This document shows positions 16,130 through 24,291 of a stretch of 33,532 nucleotides of DNA, in pieces (within the stretch, counting starts at the first letter, position 1; every line of letters starts with the position of its first letter). Position numbers and translations under genes: made by a program. Below the pieces are notes generated by a model, which was not told the DNA's origin, ran no database searches, and saw only the letters and a list, made by a program, of their open reading frames with translations. Location of the stretch: assembly GCA_023399375.1 (NCBI GenBank), contig JAEWPX010000063.1:1-33532 (forward strand). The letters run 5' to 3'. The stretch comes from Pseudomonadota bacterium (GTDB taxonomy: Bacteria > Desulfobacterota > Desulfovibrionia > Desulfovibrionales > Desulfovibrionaceae).

Positions 16130-16909
16130 TCAGAGGACTCCGGCGACGAGCAGGGCGGCAAGCACGAGCAGCATGGCCCCGACCAGGCGGTGCAGGGTTT
16201 CGATGGTCATCTTGCGCAAAAGCCGCGCGCCGACAAAAGCCCCGACAAAGGCGCAGGCCGTGGCGGCCGCAAGCAGCCCCAGGTTGTCGGCCACGTCCGG
16301 CGCGGACAGGTGGGAGGCGTAGACGGTCAGGCGCGTGGCGTCCACCATGCAGGCCACGACAACGCCCGTGGCGATGAACGTCTCCTTGGACAGGCGAAGG
16401 CGCAGCAGAAAGGCGCTGCGAAACGCGCCCTGGTGCCCGGAAAGGCCGCCGAAAAACCCCGAAACCAGCCCGCCCACGGGCAAAAGCCCCGGCGGCAGGC
16501 CCCGGCCCTTTATGGCGTTTGCGATCTCGAGCCAGGAAAAGAGGCCGATGAGCAGCCCGACCACGAGCTTGACCGGGGTGACGGCAAGGGAGCGCCCGAA
16601 CAGGGAATAGGCAAAAAGCGGCGGCAGATCGGCAAGCCACAGGAGCAACGCCGCGCCGGCAAAGCTCGCGACCACGGCCGGCAGGCCGAAGCGCAGGCAG
16701 GCGCGGCGGTCTGCCTTGCCCGCGAACAGGGCCAGCTTGAAGAGGTTGTTGGCGAAATGCACGAGCGCGGTCATGGCCACGGCGGCCTCGATGGGGAAAA
16801 AAACGGCCATGACCGGGGTGAGGATGGTGCCGAGGCCGAAGCCGGAGAAAAGGGTCAGGGCCGAAGTGGCAAGGGCCGTGGCGCACACGGCGATGAAGGC
16901 GACGGACAT
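16130..16909 (-). CDS. TSUP (TauE/SafE) family anion permease
   Basis: 259-aa inner-membrane protein with about eight helices in two repeated halves, the plan of the TauE/SafE sulfite, sulfonate or organosulfur exporters. The two repeat signatures are FSGFGLGTILTPVMAVFFP (about 21-39) and GGLVSGFFGGLSGHQGAFRS (about 146-165). The second carries the small-residue-rich turn and His typical of the family. In a likely sulfate reducer an export role for sulfite or a sulfonate is plausible, but the substrate cannot be read from sequence. CGGAG lies 6 nt before the ATG. Confidence 0.9.
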   Translation of the reverse strand: MSVAFIAVCATALATSALTLFSGFGLGTILTPVMAVFFPIEAAVAMTALVHFANNLFKLALFAGKADRRACLRFGLPAVVASFAGAALLLWLADLPPLFAYSLFGRSLAVTPVKLVVGLLIGLFSWLEIANAIKGRGLPPGLLPVGGLVSGFFGGLSGHQGAFRSAFLLRLRLSKETFIATGVVVACMVDATRLTVYASHLSAPDVADNLGLLAAATACAFVGAFVGARLLRKMTIETLHRLVGAMLLVLAALLVAGVL

Positions 16910-16985
16910 CGGGACTCCGAAAGCGGTCGTATGGGGGCATCCTTACGCCCCTCGGGCGACGGTCCCGTGACGCTGCGGGCGGGCG

Positions 16986-17447
16986 TCAGCCCCGCCCGTA
17001 GCGCCCCATGAGCGTGGCCGAGGCCAGGATGTGGCCTTTGGCGGCGCGCAGGATCTCGGCCTTGGCTGCGCCGGGCGGCAGGTCGAGCATGGCGTCGAGG
17101 GCGTAGAGCGTGAAGAAGTAGCGGTGGACGCCGCTTGGCGGGCAAGGGCCGTCGTAGCCGTAGCGCCCCCAGCTGTTGCGCCCCGACAGGCTGCCGTCGG
17201 GATAGGCCGGGGCCTGGTGCAGGCCCTCGGGCAGACCGGGCGTGGCCGGGGAAAGGTTGTAGAGCACGAAATGGTCCCAGACTCCGGCCGGGGCGTCGGG
17301 ATCGTCGCAGATGAGGACGAGGCTTGCCGCCGCGGCAGGAACGCCGGCAAAGGCCAGCGGCGGCGACAGGTCCGCGCCGTCGCAGGCGTGGCGCGACGGG
17401 ATTTTCCCTTCGTGGACAAAAGCCGCTGAGGAAAGGGTCATCGCCAT
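16986..17447 (-). CDS. YbhB/YbcL-family PEBP (Raf-kinase-inhibitor-like) protein
   Basis: 153-aa phosphatidylethanolamine-binding-fold protein. The ligand-pocket motifs are present: IPSRHACDGADLSPPLAF (about 14-31), LVLICDDPDAPAGVWDHFVL (about 43-62), RNSWGRYGYDGPCPP (about 89-103) and GVHRYFFTLYALDA (about 105-118). Bacterial members are cytoplasmic or periplasmic and their substrate is unknown. The start at 17447 has AAGGAG 6 nt upstream; the second ATG at 17441 is also possible. The upstream in-frame extension overlaps a hairpin and is not supported. Confidence 0.93.
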   Translation of the reverse strand: MAMTLSSAAFVHEGKIPSRHACDGADLSPPLAFAGVPAAAASLVLICDDPDAPAGVWDHFVLYNLSPATPGLPEGLHQAPAYPDGSLSGRNSWGRYGYDGPCPPSGVHRYFFTLYALDAMLDLPPGAAKAEILRAAKGHILASATLMGRYGRG

Positions 17448-17459
17448 GGCGGACTCCTT

Positions 17460-17514
17460 GCCGCCGCCGGGAACAGGCCTTCCGGCGGCGGCAGGGCGCA
17501 GTCGCAAGCGCCCT
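17460..17514 (-). terminator. Two hairpins after the aldolase stop
   Basis: Directly after the stop lies AGGGCGC/GCGCCCT (17508-17514 with 17493-17499). Next comes a perfect 11-bp stem GCCGCCGCCGG (17460-17470) / CCGGCGGCGGC (17482-17492). There is no T-run, and the second hairpin ends just before the ribosome site of the PEBP gene. It probably protects the aldolase mRNA and limits, rather than abolishes, read-through. Confidence 0.6.
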
Positions 17515-18789
17515 CTAGTCGTCGAAATCGCCTTCCGGTCCCTTGTCGCCGCTGATGGACGCCGCGCGTTCGAGGATTTTCTCGCGGGTCCAGGCGGCCG
17601 GGTCCTCGATGCGCCCGGCCTTGGGGCCGAGGTCGTAGGTGCCGGCGGCGAGCAGTTCCTCGATGGCCAGGGAGCCGGTGCCGGCGGCGTTGAACACGTC
17701 GGTCAGCAGCCCGTAGACGAACTCGGCCACGGCATCGACCATGTGCGCCCGCACGGCAGCGGGCTGGGCGAGGAGCTTTTTCTCGAAGACGCAGTTGAGC
17801 TTCTTGTAGTCGCCGGCCTTGATGGCCTTGCCGTCGGCGTAGGCGACCATCTCGGCCCACAGCGCGTCGTCCAGGCCCTTGCCCGGTTCCTTGATGAAGG
17901 CCCCGGCCGCGTCCATGATGGCGTTGCCGTAGTCGTTGACGGCCACGCCCCAGGAGACCATCTGCAGGGCCGTGGCCACATTGGCCTTGGTCGTCGCGGT
18001 CTTGGCGGCGATTTCCTTGAGCTTGTCGGACGAGTTGCCCGAGGTGCCGTGCTGGGCGCCGGAGATGCCGTAGGGGGCCAGCGCCTCGTGGATGCGCGCG
18101 GTCAGCCCCACCTGGATGCCCGTGGCCGAGGCCTCGATGCCGTGGGTGGTGCCGTTGTTGAGCGCGATCCAGTCCGGGTGGATGCCGTGGGCGTTTAAGC
18201 CCTTGATGAGAAAGAGCGCCTCGTCGGGCGTGGACAGGCCGGATTTTCCTTTGATCTCGCCGACTTCCGTCTCGTAGCCGGCCCAGGTCGGCACGTAGGG
18301 GGCCAGCGCGATGTTGGCCAGCAGGTTTTCCGCGTCGGGCAGGTGGGAGGCGTCGATGGCGATGGAGGTGATGCCGGCCTCGAACAGGGTGGGGATCTCC
18401 ACCTGGGCCTCGGCCACGTCGCCGGGCTTCTTGATGCCGTAGTGGTCGGCGTGGATGGCCACGGGCACGGTGACGCCCAGCTCGTTGGCGGCCTGGTCGG
18501 CCTGACGGGCGATGTTCCACATGTTGACGTCGCAGTAATTGGATTCGGAGCGGGCGATTTCGAGGATGATGGCCGCATCCGCGCGCTGGGCCGCGAGCAG
18601 CGCCCCGCGCAGCACGAAGTTGCTGCGGGCGTTGCCCGCGATGGTCATGGCGTGGCCTTTCTTGCGCATGGCCCGGTCGATGGCCTTGCCGCTGACGAGC
18701 AGCGCCCGGGAATTGGGGAAGAGCTTCTTGATGTTGGGCGGGCGGCCGACGGCCAGGGCCTGTTCGAAAGCGGTATCGGGCTTGGTCAT
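17515..18789 (-). CDS. Class II fructose-bisphosphate/ketose-bisphosphate aldolase
   Basis: 424-aa zinc aldolase of the class II FbaA/GatY superfamily, expected to interconvert fructose-1,6-bisphosphate with DHAP and glyceraldehyde-3-phosphate in glycolysis and gluconeogenesis. Zinc-site motifs: HADH (113-116), VGEIKGKSG (176-184), NNGTTHGIE (211-219) and QHGTSGNSS (246-254), replacing the usual GNVHG and HGGSG forms. It is clearly longer than GatY (about 285) and somewhat longer than FbaA (359), with an extended C-terminus after about residue 300. The substrate could be another ketose-bisphosphate. AGGAGGAATGC precedes the ATG, the best ribosome site in the region, consistent with high expression. 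Confidence 0.88.
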   Translation of the reverse strand: MTKPDTAFEQALAVGRPPNIKKLFPNSRALLVSGKAIDRAMRKKGHAMTIAGNARSNFVLRGALLAAQRADAAIILEIARSESNYCDVNMWNIARQADQAANELGVTVPVAIHADHYGIKKPGDVAEAQVEIPTLFEAGITSIAIDASHLPDAENLLANIALAPYVPTWAGYETEVGEIKGKSGLSTPDEALFLIKGLNAHGIHPDWIALNNGTTHGIEASATGIQVGLTARIHEALAPYGISGAQHGTSGNSSDKLKEIAAKTATTKANVATALQMVSWGVAVNDYGNAIMDAAGAFIKEPGKGLDDALWAEMVAYADGKAIKAGDYKKLNCVFEKKLLAQPAAVRAHMVDAVAEFVYGLLTDVFNAAGTGSLAIEELLAAGTYDLGPKAGRIEDPAAWTREKILERAASISGDKGPEGDFDD

Positions 18790-18887
18790 GCATTCCTCCT
18801 GGGCTTCATGCCGGGCCGTGGCCCGGGGCGCGGACGGGCGTATCCGGTGTCGCTGCGCCGGTTTGGTGATTCAATGCGCCGCGCGTT

Positions 18888-19334
18888 TCAAAACGGCGCG
18901 AAAAGGTCCTTGATGCCGTGGCGCTCGAGGATGGCCGCGGCGGCGGGATCGTCCGCCGTGGCGGCGAGCAGGGCGGCCACGGACGGGGCCAGGATCGAGC
19001 GCACGGCGGGATAGCCGATGCCGGCCAGGCGTTCGGCCAAGGCCGTCAGGCGCGCCAGGTTGGCGTCGGCGGGCGCGGACCGGCAGCGGCCCAGGATGTC
19101 GCAGGACACCACGTCCTCGGCGCTTTCCGCCGGAAGTTTGGCCACGTAGACCGCGCCGCCGCACACGGCGCAGGTCACTTCGCCCGGCGCGGTCGCGGCC
19201 ACGGGCAGGGTCCAGTGGGAGGTGGTGTTGCCGCAGGCGTCGAATTTCCGCATGTGGAAAAAAACGCTTTCCGCGGCCCAGCCGAAATCGGCATGACTGG
19301 GGTCGTTGATGCAAAAAAGCTTGCGCGACAGCAT
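18888..19334 (-). CDS. Hypothetical protein with zinc-binding Cys pattern
   Basis: 148 aa, not recognised. The N-terminal half has Cys8, a later CGN and a CAVCGG knuckle (about residues 54-59), which together could bind one metal ion; aromatic residues are frequent around FFHMRKF. The C-terminal half is helical and Ala/Leu-rich (LARLTALAERLAGIGYPAVR). No signal peptide or membrane segment. The start at 19334 gives a conventional N-terminus with AAAGGAG 6 nt upstream. It is the first gene of the long minus-strand run and lies 98 nt upstream of the aldolase, with GC-rich inverted repeats between them. Confidence 0.75.
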   Translation of the reverse strand: MLSRKLFCINDPSHADFGWAAESVFFHMRKFDACGNTTSHWTLPVAATAPGEVTCAVCGGAVYVAKLPAESAEDVVSCDILGRCRSAPADANLARLTALAERLAGIGYPAVRSILAPSVAALLAATADDPAAAAILERHGIKDLFAPF

Positions 19335-19510
19335 GCTCGCTCCTTTTGCCCGGATGCCGGGCGCACTCTTTCCCGCATAGTACGAGCCGGCGAAACAATC
19401 AATAAACCCGCCCCGGTTTCCCTCCCGTCACGGGGATTTTTCCTTTTGTTTACGGCCTGATTCTGCTACCGCATGCCTCGCCCGGCAAAAAGCCGCCCGG
19501 GGGAGCCCGC

Positions 19511-20410
19511 ATGTCCGGATACCTCTACGTCCTTGCCGCCGCCTCGCTTTGGGGCCTCATCGGCCCGCTTTCCAAGCTCAGCTTCGCCGCCGGCATGGAC
19601 ACGGTGGAAGTGGCGTTCTGGCGCACCACCCTGGCCTGGTTCTTTTTCGCCGGGCAGGCCATGTGCGCCCGGGAAGTCCGCATCGCCCCGCGCGACCTGC
19701 CGGCCGTGGCCGGATTCGGCGTGGCCGGCATCGCCGGCCTTTTTGGCGCGTACGTCGTGGCCGTCGAGGCCGGGGGCGCGGCGCTGGCTTCGGTGCTGCT
19801 CTACACCGCCCCGGCCTGGGTGGCGCTCCTTTCGTGGCTCTTCCTCAAGGAGCCCATGGGCGGCTTCAAGCTCGCGGCCGTGGCGGCCACGGTCCTCGGC
19901 GTGGCCGGAGTGAGCCTGGGACCGGGGTTTTCAGGAGAGGCGGCCTGCGGCGGCAAGGCCATCTTCTTCGGCCTGCTCTCCGGAGTGACATACGCTTTGT
20001 ATTACATCTTCGGGAAGTACTACCTTTCCCGTTACCGCACGCCCACGCTTTTTCTCTACGCCCTGCCCGTCGGCTCCCTGACCCTGCTGCCGTTCGTGCA
20101 CTTCACGCGGCCGACCCTGGCCGGGGCCGTTCCCTGCCTGTTGCTGGCCGTTTTCTCCACCTACGGCGCGTATTCGATCTATTACGCGGGCCTCAAACGC
20201 CTGGAAGCCACCCGGGCGGCGGTGGTCGCCACCCTGGAGCCGGTCATCGCCGCCGTGCTCGCCTACGCCATGTTCGGCGAGCGCTTCAGCTTCGCTGGCT
20301 ACCTGGGTGCGGGACTCATCATCGGCTCGGTGCTGCTCACCATCTGGGACGGGGCCAGGGAACGCTTCCGCGCGCCCCTGCCCGGCCGGTCGGACTCCCG
20401 CGCAGGCTAA
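19511..20410 (+). CDS. EamA/DMT-family transporter
   Basis: 299-aa inner-membrane protein with ten predicted helices in two EamA repeats (about 5-135 and 150-285). Family signatures include the N-terminal SLWGLIGPLSKLSF, TAPAWVALLSWLFLKEPMG at the end of repeat 1, and ATRAAVVATLEPVIAAVLAY followed by GERFSFAGYLGAGLIIGS at the end of repeat 2. Members export amino acids, purines or other metabolites. The substrate is unknown. GGGGGAG lies 5 nt before the ATG. It is divergent from the 148-aa zinc-binding protein over a 176-nt gap. Confidence 0.93.
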   Translation: MSGYLYVLAAASLWGLIGPLSKLSFAAGMDTVEVAFWRTTLAWFFFAGQAMCAREVRIAPRDLPAVAGFGVAGIAGLFGAYVVAVEAGGAALASVLLYTAPAWVALLSWLFLKEPMGGFKLAAVAATVLGVAGVSLGPGFSGEAACGGKAIFFGLLSGVTYALYYIFGKYYLSRYRTPTLFLYALPVGSLTLLPFVHFTRPTLAGAVPCLLLAVFSTYGAYSIYYAGLKRLEATRAAVVATLEPVIAAVLAYAMFGERFSFAGYLGAGLIIGSVLLTIWDGARERFRAPLPGRSDSRAG

Positions 20411-20480
20411 AGAAGGACCGCGCCGGGGCCGATGAGGCGGAAAGGGATATTTTCGCACAAGCCCGGAGCGGGCCGTCGCC

Positions 20481-20798
20481 ATGAACGAAATCGATCTCAA
20501 CACCGCCCTGGGCGGAGCCGAATCGGCCGCAAAGACCGAAACGTCCGCCGCGCGCCAGGAAACGCGTGCCACCGCAGCCCCCCGCGAGCCCGAGCGCGAC
20601 ACCGTACGCGTGGAGGCGCTTTTAAAGGCCACGGCCTCGCGCCTCGTCACCGACGAGGCCACGCGCGTGGTGCAGGTCGAGATCCTCGACCCGGCGACGC
20701 GCAAGGTGCTGCGCGCCTTTCCGGACAGCGACTGGCTCAAGGTGGTGCGCGCGCTGCAAACCATGGCCGGCGAGGCCATCGTGGACAAAAAGACTTAG
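20481..20798 (+). CDS. FlaG-like small protein
   Basis: 105 aa. The N-terminal 45 residues are polar and probably disordered. The C-terminal part, LVTDEATRVVQVEILDPATR followed by KVLRAFPDSDWLKVV, has the shape of the flagellar FlaG family (VVQVIDxxTxEVIRQIPxEE), with the strand-turn-strand and the terminal helix. FlaG proteins influence filament length. No flagellin or cap gene is adjacent, so the assignment is tentative; it could be a FlaG relative with another role. GGAG lies about 12 nt upstream of the ATG, a weak site. It sits between the EamA gene and the histidine kinase. Confidence 0.6.
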   Translation: MNEIDLNTALGGAESAAKTETSAARQETRATAAPREPERDTVRVEALLKATASRLVTDEATRVVQVEILDPATRKVLRAFPDSDWLKVVRALQTMAGEAIVDKKT

Positions 20799-20941
20799 GC
20801 CGGCCCTCCTTTTCCCACGCGGCTTCCTTGCGGGCACACCCTTTTTCCCATAAAAAAGGAACGGATCACACGCGAAGACGGCTCGTGCGGCGTCGACGTC
20901 ATTTCGCCACCTCAACCCCCCGTGTCGTTCCCGTCGCCGCC

Positions 20942-23107
20942 ATGTCCACAACCGCCCCCCCTGCCCCGCGCCCGTTCCCCCTTCGCCAGGCGACGCTGCT
21001 CGTCGCCGTGGCCACGGTCCTCTACGTCGTCCTCGGCATGCTGCTCCTGGCCGCCAAAGGCGATGCCAGGCGTTTTCGCGACGAACTCATGGCCGCCGGC
21101 GGACGCATCGACGACATCCGGCTGGCCGCGGAAAAAATGCACGCCCAGGCCCTGCTCGCCGCCGCCACCGGTGAGCAGATCTTCGCGGTCCGCCATGCCG
21201 AGATCGCCCGGGTACTCCCGGGCTGGATCGAAGCGCTGGCCCGGCTGGAGCGGCAATCCCGCGTGCCGGTGCAGACGGCCGCCCTGGCCCAACTCCTTCA
21301 GGCCGTGGCCGCCACGCAGCACGAAGCCCTGGACGCCGCCCTGCAAAACGACCTGCCGCACGCCTGGGCGCTGTTGCGAAGCCTCGGCTACGAAGACGCC
21401 CAGGCCGCCTTGCGCGATTGCCTCGCCGACTGCGCTGCGGCAGTCGGTCTGCGCGCCGACGAAGCCCTGGCCCGCCAGCGACGCTACACCTGGATCGCCT
21501 TGTGGTGCCTCACGCTTTTCACCCCGCTTTTCGCCTGCGCGGGCGCGCTGTTCGTACGCCGCGCCCGCCGCGACGCGGCCGCGAACATCGCTGCGCAGGA
21601 AGCGCTGACCGCCTCGGAACGGCTTTTCCACGACACCTTCGAACTCGCCGGCGTGGGCATCGCCCATGTGAGCCTCGACGGGCGCTTCCTGAACGTCAAC
21701 GAACGCTTTGCCGCCATCACGGGCTACAGCGTCGCCGAACTGACGCAAACCGGATTCGCGGCCATCACGCACCCCGACGACATAGCGGCGGACCTGGAGC
21801 TGGTCCGCCAACTGCATGCGGGCGAAATAGCGACCTATTCCATGGAGAAACGCTACCTGCGCAAGGACGGGGACACGGTATGGGCGGCCCTGACCGTGTC
21901 CCTGGTCCGTGACGCCGGCGGCCGGCAGCTCCACTTCATTTCCGTCATCGAAGACATCAGCGCCCGCAAGGCGGCCGAGACGGCGGCCCGCGAAAGCGCC
22001 GCGACCCTTGCCGCACTGCTCGACGCCACCACCGACCGAGTCATCCTGGCGGACGCCGCGGGCACGGTCCTGACCGTGAACAAGGCCTCGGCGGAAAGCC
22101 TCGGCCGCGCCGCAAACGACGTCATCGGCCGCAACTTCACGGAACTGTTCGGCGACGCCCTGGCGGCCCCGCGCCTCATGCGCCTGCGCCGGGCTCTCGC
22201 CACGGGGCGCATCCTGCGCTTCACCGACGAACGCGACGGCGTGGTGCTCGACAACATCGTCGCGCCCCTGCCCGGCCGCGACGGCGCGCCGGGCGCGGTC
22301 GCGCTTTTCGCCCGCGACGCCACGGCGCTCGTGCGGGCCAGGGAGGAGGCCGAGGCGGCCAACCAGGCCAAAAGCCGTTTCCTGGCCAACCTCAGCCACG
22401 AGATCCGCACACCCTTGAACGGCATCATCGGCATGGCCCAAGTCATGGCCGGTCTCGACCCCGACGACGCCCAGCGCCAGTGCCTGGACGACATCGCCAG
22501 CGCCTCCACCGCCCTGCTCTGTCTGATCGACAACCTCATCGAACTGTCCCTGCTCGAAACCGGGCAGATGGCCTGCGAACCGGAGCTCTTCTCCCTGGCC
22601 GACATCCTGGAAGCCGTGGCCGCCACCCTCGCCCCCCGGGCCGCGGAAAAACACCTGTCCTTCACGACCGCGCTTGCGCCCGACGTGCCGGCGCTCGTGC
22701 GGGGCGACGGCGACAAGCTGCGCCGCATCCTGCACATCCTGGGCGACAACGCCGTCAAATTCACAACGCAAGGCGGCGTGGCCGTGGAACTGCGCTGCCG
22801 CGACGCCTGCCCAAGCGAGGAAAGCCCGGCCCCGACCGTGACCCTCGCCTGCATCGTCACCGATACCGGCGTCGGCATAGCCCCCGAGGCGCAAACCCGC
22901 ATTTTCGACAGCTTCACCCAGGCCGACGGCTCGGCCACCCGCCGTTTCGGCGGCATCGGGCTCGGGCTCGCCATCGCCAGCCGTCTGGCCCGCCTCCTTT
23001 GCGGCGACATCACCGTGGCAAGCCGTCCCGGCCAGGGCAGCGTCTTCACCCTGACCATCCCCCTCGAACTTCCGAGCCCGGCAATGGGCGACGACCCGGG
23101 GCAATGA
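20942..23107 (+). CDS. Membrane PAS-domain sensor histidine kinase
   Basis: 721 aa. TM1 lies at about 18-38, a periplasmic helical sensor at about 40-180, and TM2 at about 183-205. PAS1 (about 224-345) starts FHDTFELAGVGIAHVSLDGR and ends in VIEDISARK. PAS2 is at about 350-465. The dimerisation/phosphoacceptor region has SHEIRTPLNG with His486. The catalytic domain has the N box GDNAVKFT (Asn603), G1 DTGVGI (641) and G2 GIGLGLAIA. There is no receiver or HPt domain, and no response regulator is present in the window. The ATG at 20942 is preferred because it puts TM1 near the N-terminus, although its ribosome site is weak. Its stop overlaps the start of the next gene (ATGA). Confidence 0.93.
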   Translation: MSTTAPPAPRPFPLRQATLLVAVATVLYVVLGMLLLAAKGDARRFRDELMAAGGRIDDIRLAAEKMHAQALLAAATGEQIFAVRHAEIARVLPGWIEALARLERQSRVPVQTAALAQLLQAVAATQHEALDAALQNDLPHAWALLRSLGYEDAQAALRDCLADCAAAVGLRADEALARQRRYTWIALWCLTLFTPLFACAGALFVRRARRDAAANIAAQEALTASERLFHDTFELAGVGIAHVSLDGRFLNVNERFAAITGYSVAELTQTGFAAITHPDDIAADLELVRQLHAGEIATYSMEKRYLRKDGDTVWAALTVSLVRDAGGRQLHFISVIEDISARKAAETAARESAATLAALLDATTDRVILADAAGTVLTVNKASAESLGRAANDVIGRNFTELFGDALAAPRLMRLRRALATGRILRFTDERDGVVLDNIVAPLPGRDGAPGAVALFARDATALVRAREEAEAANQAKSRFLANLSHEIRTPLNGIIGMAQVMAGLDPDDAQRQCLDDIASASTALLCLIDNLIELSLLETGQMACEPELFSLADILEAVAATLAPRAAEKHLSFTTALAPDVPALVRGDGDKLRRILHILGDNAVKFTTQGGVAVELRCRDACPSEESPAPTVTLACIVTDTGVGIAPEAQTRIFDSFTQADGSATRRFGGIGLGLAIASRLARLLCGDITVASRPGQGSVFTLTIPLELPSPAMGDDPGQ

Positions 23108-24291
23108 ACGCGCCCGCGCCGAGCTTGTCCCCGGCCGAACGCTTTGCGCGGGACATGGCCGTGCTGCGCCAGGGGGGGCTGCCCTGGGATGGCCGCCGCG
23201 TCGTCCCGTTCCCTGTCGCGCCCTACCGGCCGCGCACGGGCGACGTGGTCCTGCGCCTTCTGGCCATGCCCGAGTCCATCGGTCTGGCCGCCACCAACCT
23301 GTCGGGCTACTCCCATTGCGGCGTGGTCCAGGAAACGGACGGCCATGCCTTCGTGATCGACTGCTATCCCCCCACCAACGGACACCCGGGAGGGGTGCGG
23401 CACACGCCCTTCGCCGCCTGGACCACCACCGAAGCCGGCGTGCCCGTGCTGCACTGGCAGGCGCTTCGCCGGCCGGACATGGACGCGGACGCGGCCGGGC
23501 GGACCCTCGACGCCCTGGCCTGCCGGGAGCTGCGCTTCTCCCTGGTTCTCGAGCGCCACGACGCCCTGGCCGAGGGCATCGGCGAAGAGGCCAACTGTTC
23601 GGCCTTCGCCCGGGCCTTCCTCGAGGCCATGGGCACGGACTGCTCCCCGGCCTTCGCCGCCACGGCCGTGACCACGCAGGTGATGACGCGTTTTTTCTTC
23701 CTGGCCGAAAACGGCTTCTACGACGCCGCGCCTGGCGGAGCGGGTCGCGAGTTCTACGATCTGGCGAAGGCCCACGGATTGACCGCCCTGGCCACCTATC
23801 CCCGGGCCACCATGCCGCCGGGATTCGGCGAGCTGCTGCCGCAACTCGTCCCCGCGGGCTACGGCCAGGGGCAGGCCGTCTCGCGGGCCATGCGCCGCTT
23901 CGCCCTGGCCGCCTACACCGCCATGGTCCCCATGGTGCGGGCGGCCGTGGCCTGCCACGGCGTCTTGCCGGAAATCGCCCTGACTTGGCTTAAAGGCCGC
24001 GACGCCTGGGGGCTCGCCCCCCTCGTGCGCGTCCTGCCCCGGACCGTCCCGGTGCAGGGAACGGCCCTGGCCGTGGCGGGGCTCCTGGCCCTGGCCGACA
24101 CGCCCGCGCCCTACGTGACCATCCCGCTGGCCGTGCATTTCGCGTTCACCCGGTCCGGGCCGTTCGGGGAGCTTTGGCAGCGCGGCCTGCTGCGACTTGC
24201 GCCCCGGGCCGCCGCCCTGGCCCGGCGCGCGGGCCTCGGGCCGTTTCGCCTCTTCGACGCCGCACCCGAACCGGAGGGGAAAAAGCCATGA
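23104..24291 (+). CDS. Permuted NlpC/P60 (YiiX/YebB-like) papain-fold hydrolase
   Basis: 395 aa. The N-terminal 200 residues show the circularly permuted papain-like layout: RTGDVVLRLLAMPE (44-57), GYSHCGVVQETDGHAFVIDC with catalytic-type His71 (68-87), and later EEANCSAFARAF with the candidate nucleophile Cys165. Members cleave or transfer amide or ester groups on peptidoglycan, lipids or peptides. The C-terminal half (about 230-395) is hydrophobic and helical (for example AAYTAMVPMVRAAVAC and PAPYVTIPLAVHFAF) and may associate with the membrane. No signal peptide. The start codon overlaps the kinase stop and its stop overlaps the sulfotransferase start, so all three are translated together. 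Confidence 0.72.
   Translation: MNAPAPSLSPAERFARDMAVLRQGGLPWDGRRVVPFPVAPYRPRTGDVVLRLLAMPESIGLAATNLSGYSHCGVVQETDGHAFVIDCYPPTNGHPGGVRHTPFAAWTTTEAGVPVLHWQALRRPDMDADAAGRTLDALACRELRFSLVLERHDALAEGIGEEANCSAFARAFLEAMGTDCSPAFAATAVTTQVMTRFFFLAENGFYDAAPGGAGREFYDLAKAHGLTALATYPRATMPPGFGELLPQLVPAGYGQGQAVSRAMRRFALAAYTAMVPMVRAAVACHGVLPEIALTWLKGRDAWGLAPLVRVLPRTVPVQGTALAVAGLLALADTPAPYVTIPLAVHFAFTRSGPFGELWQRGLLRLAPRAAALARRAGLGPFRLFDAAPEPEGKKP

Noticed and set aside
20912..23104. 730-codon minus-strand frame opposite the histidine kinase
   Set aside because: Shadow of the kinase caused by high GC; no recognisable protein features.
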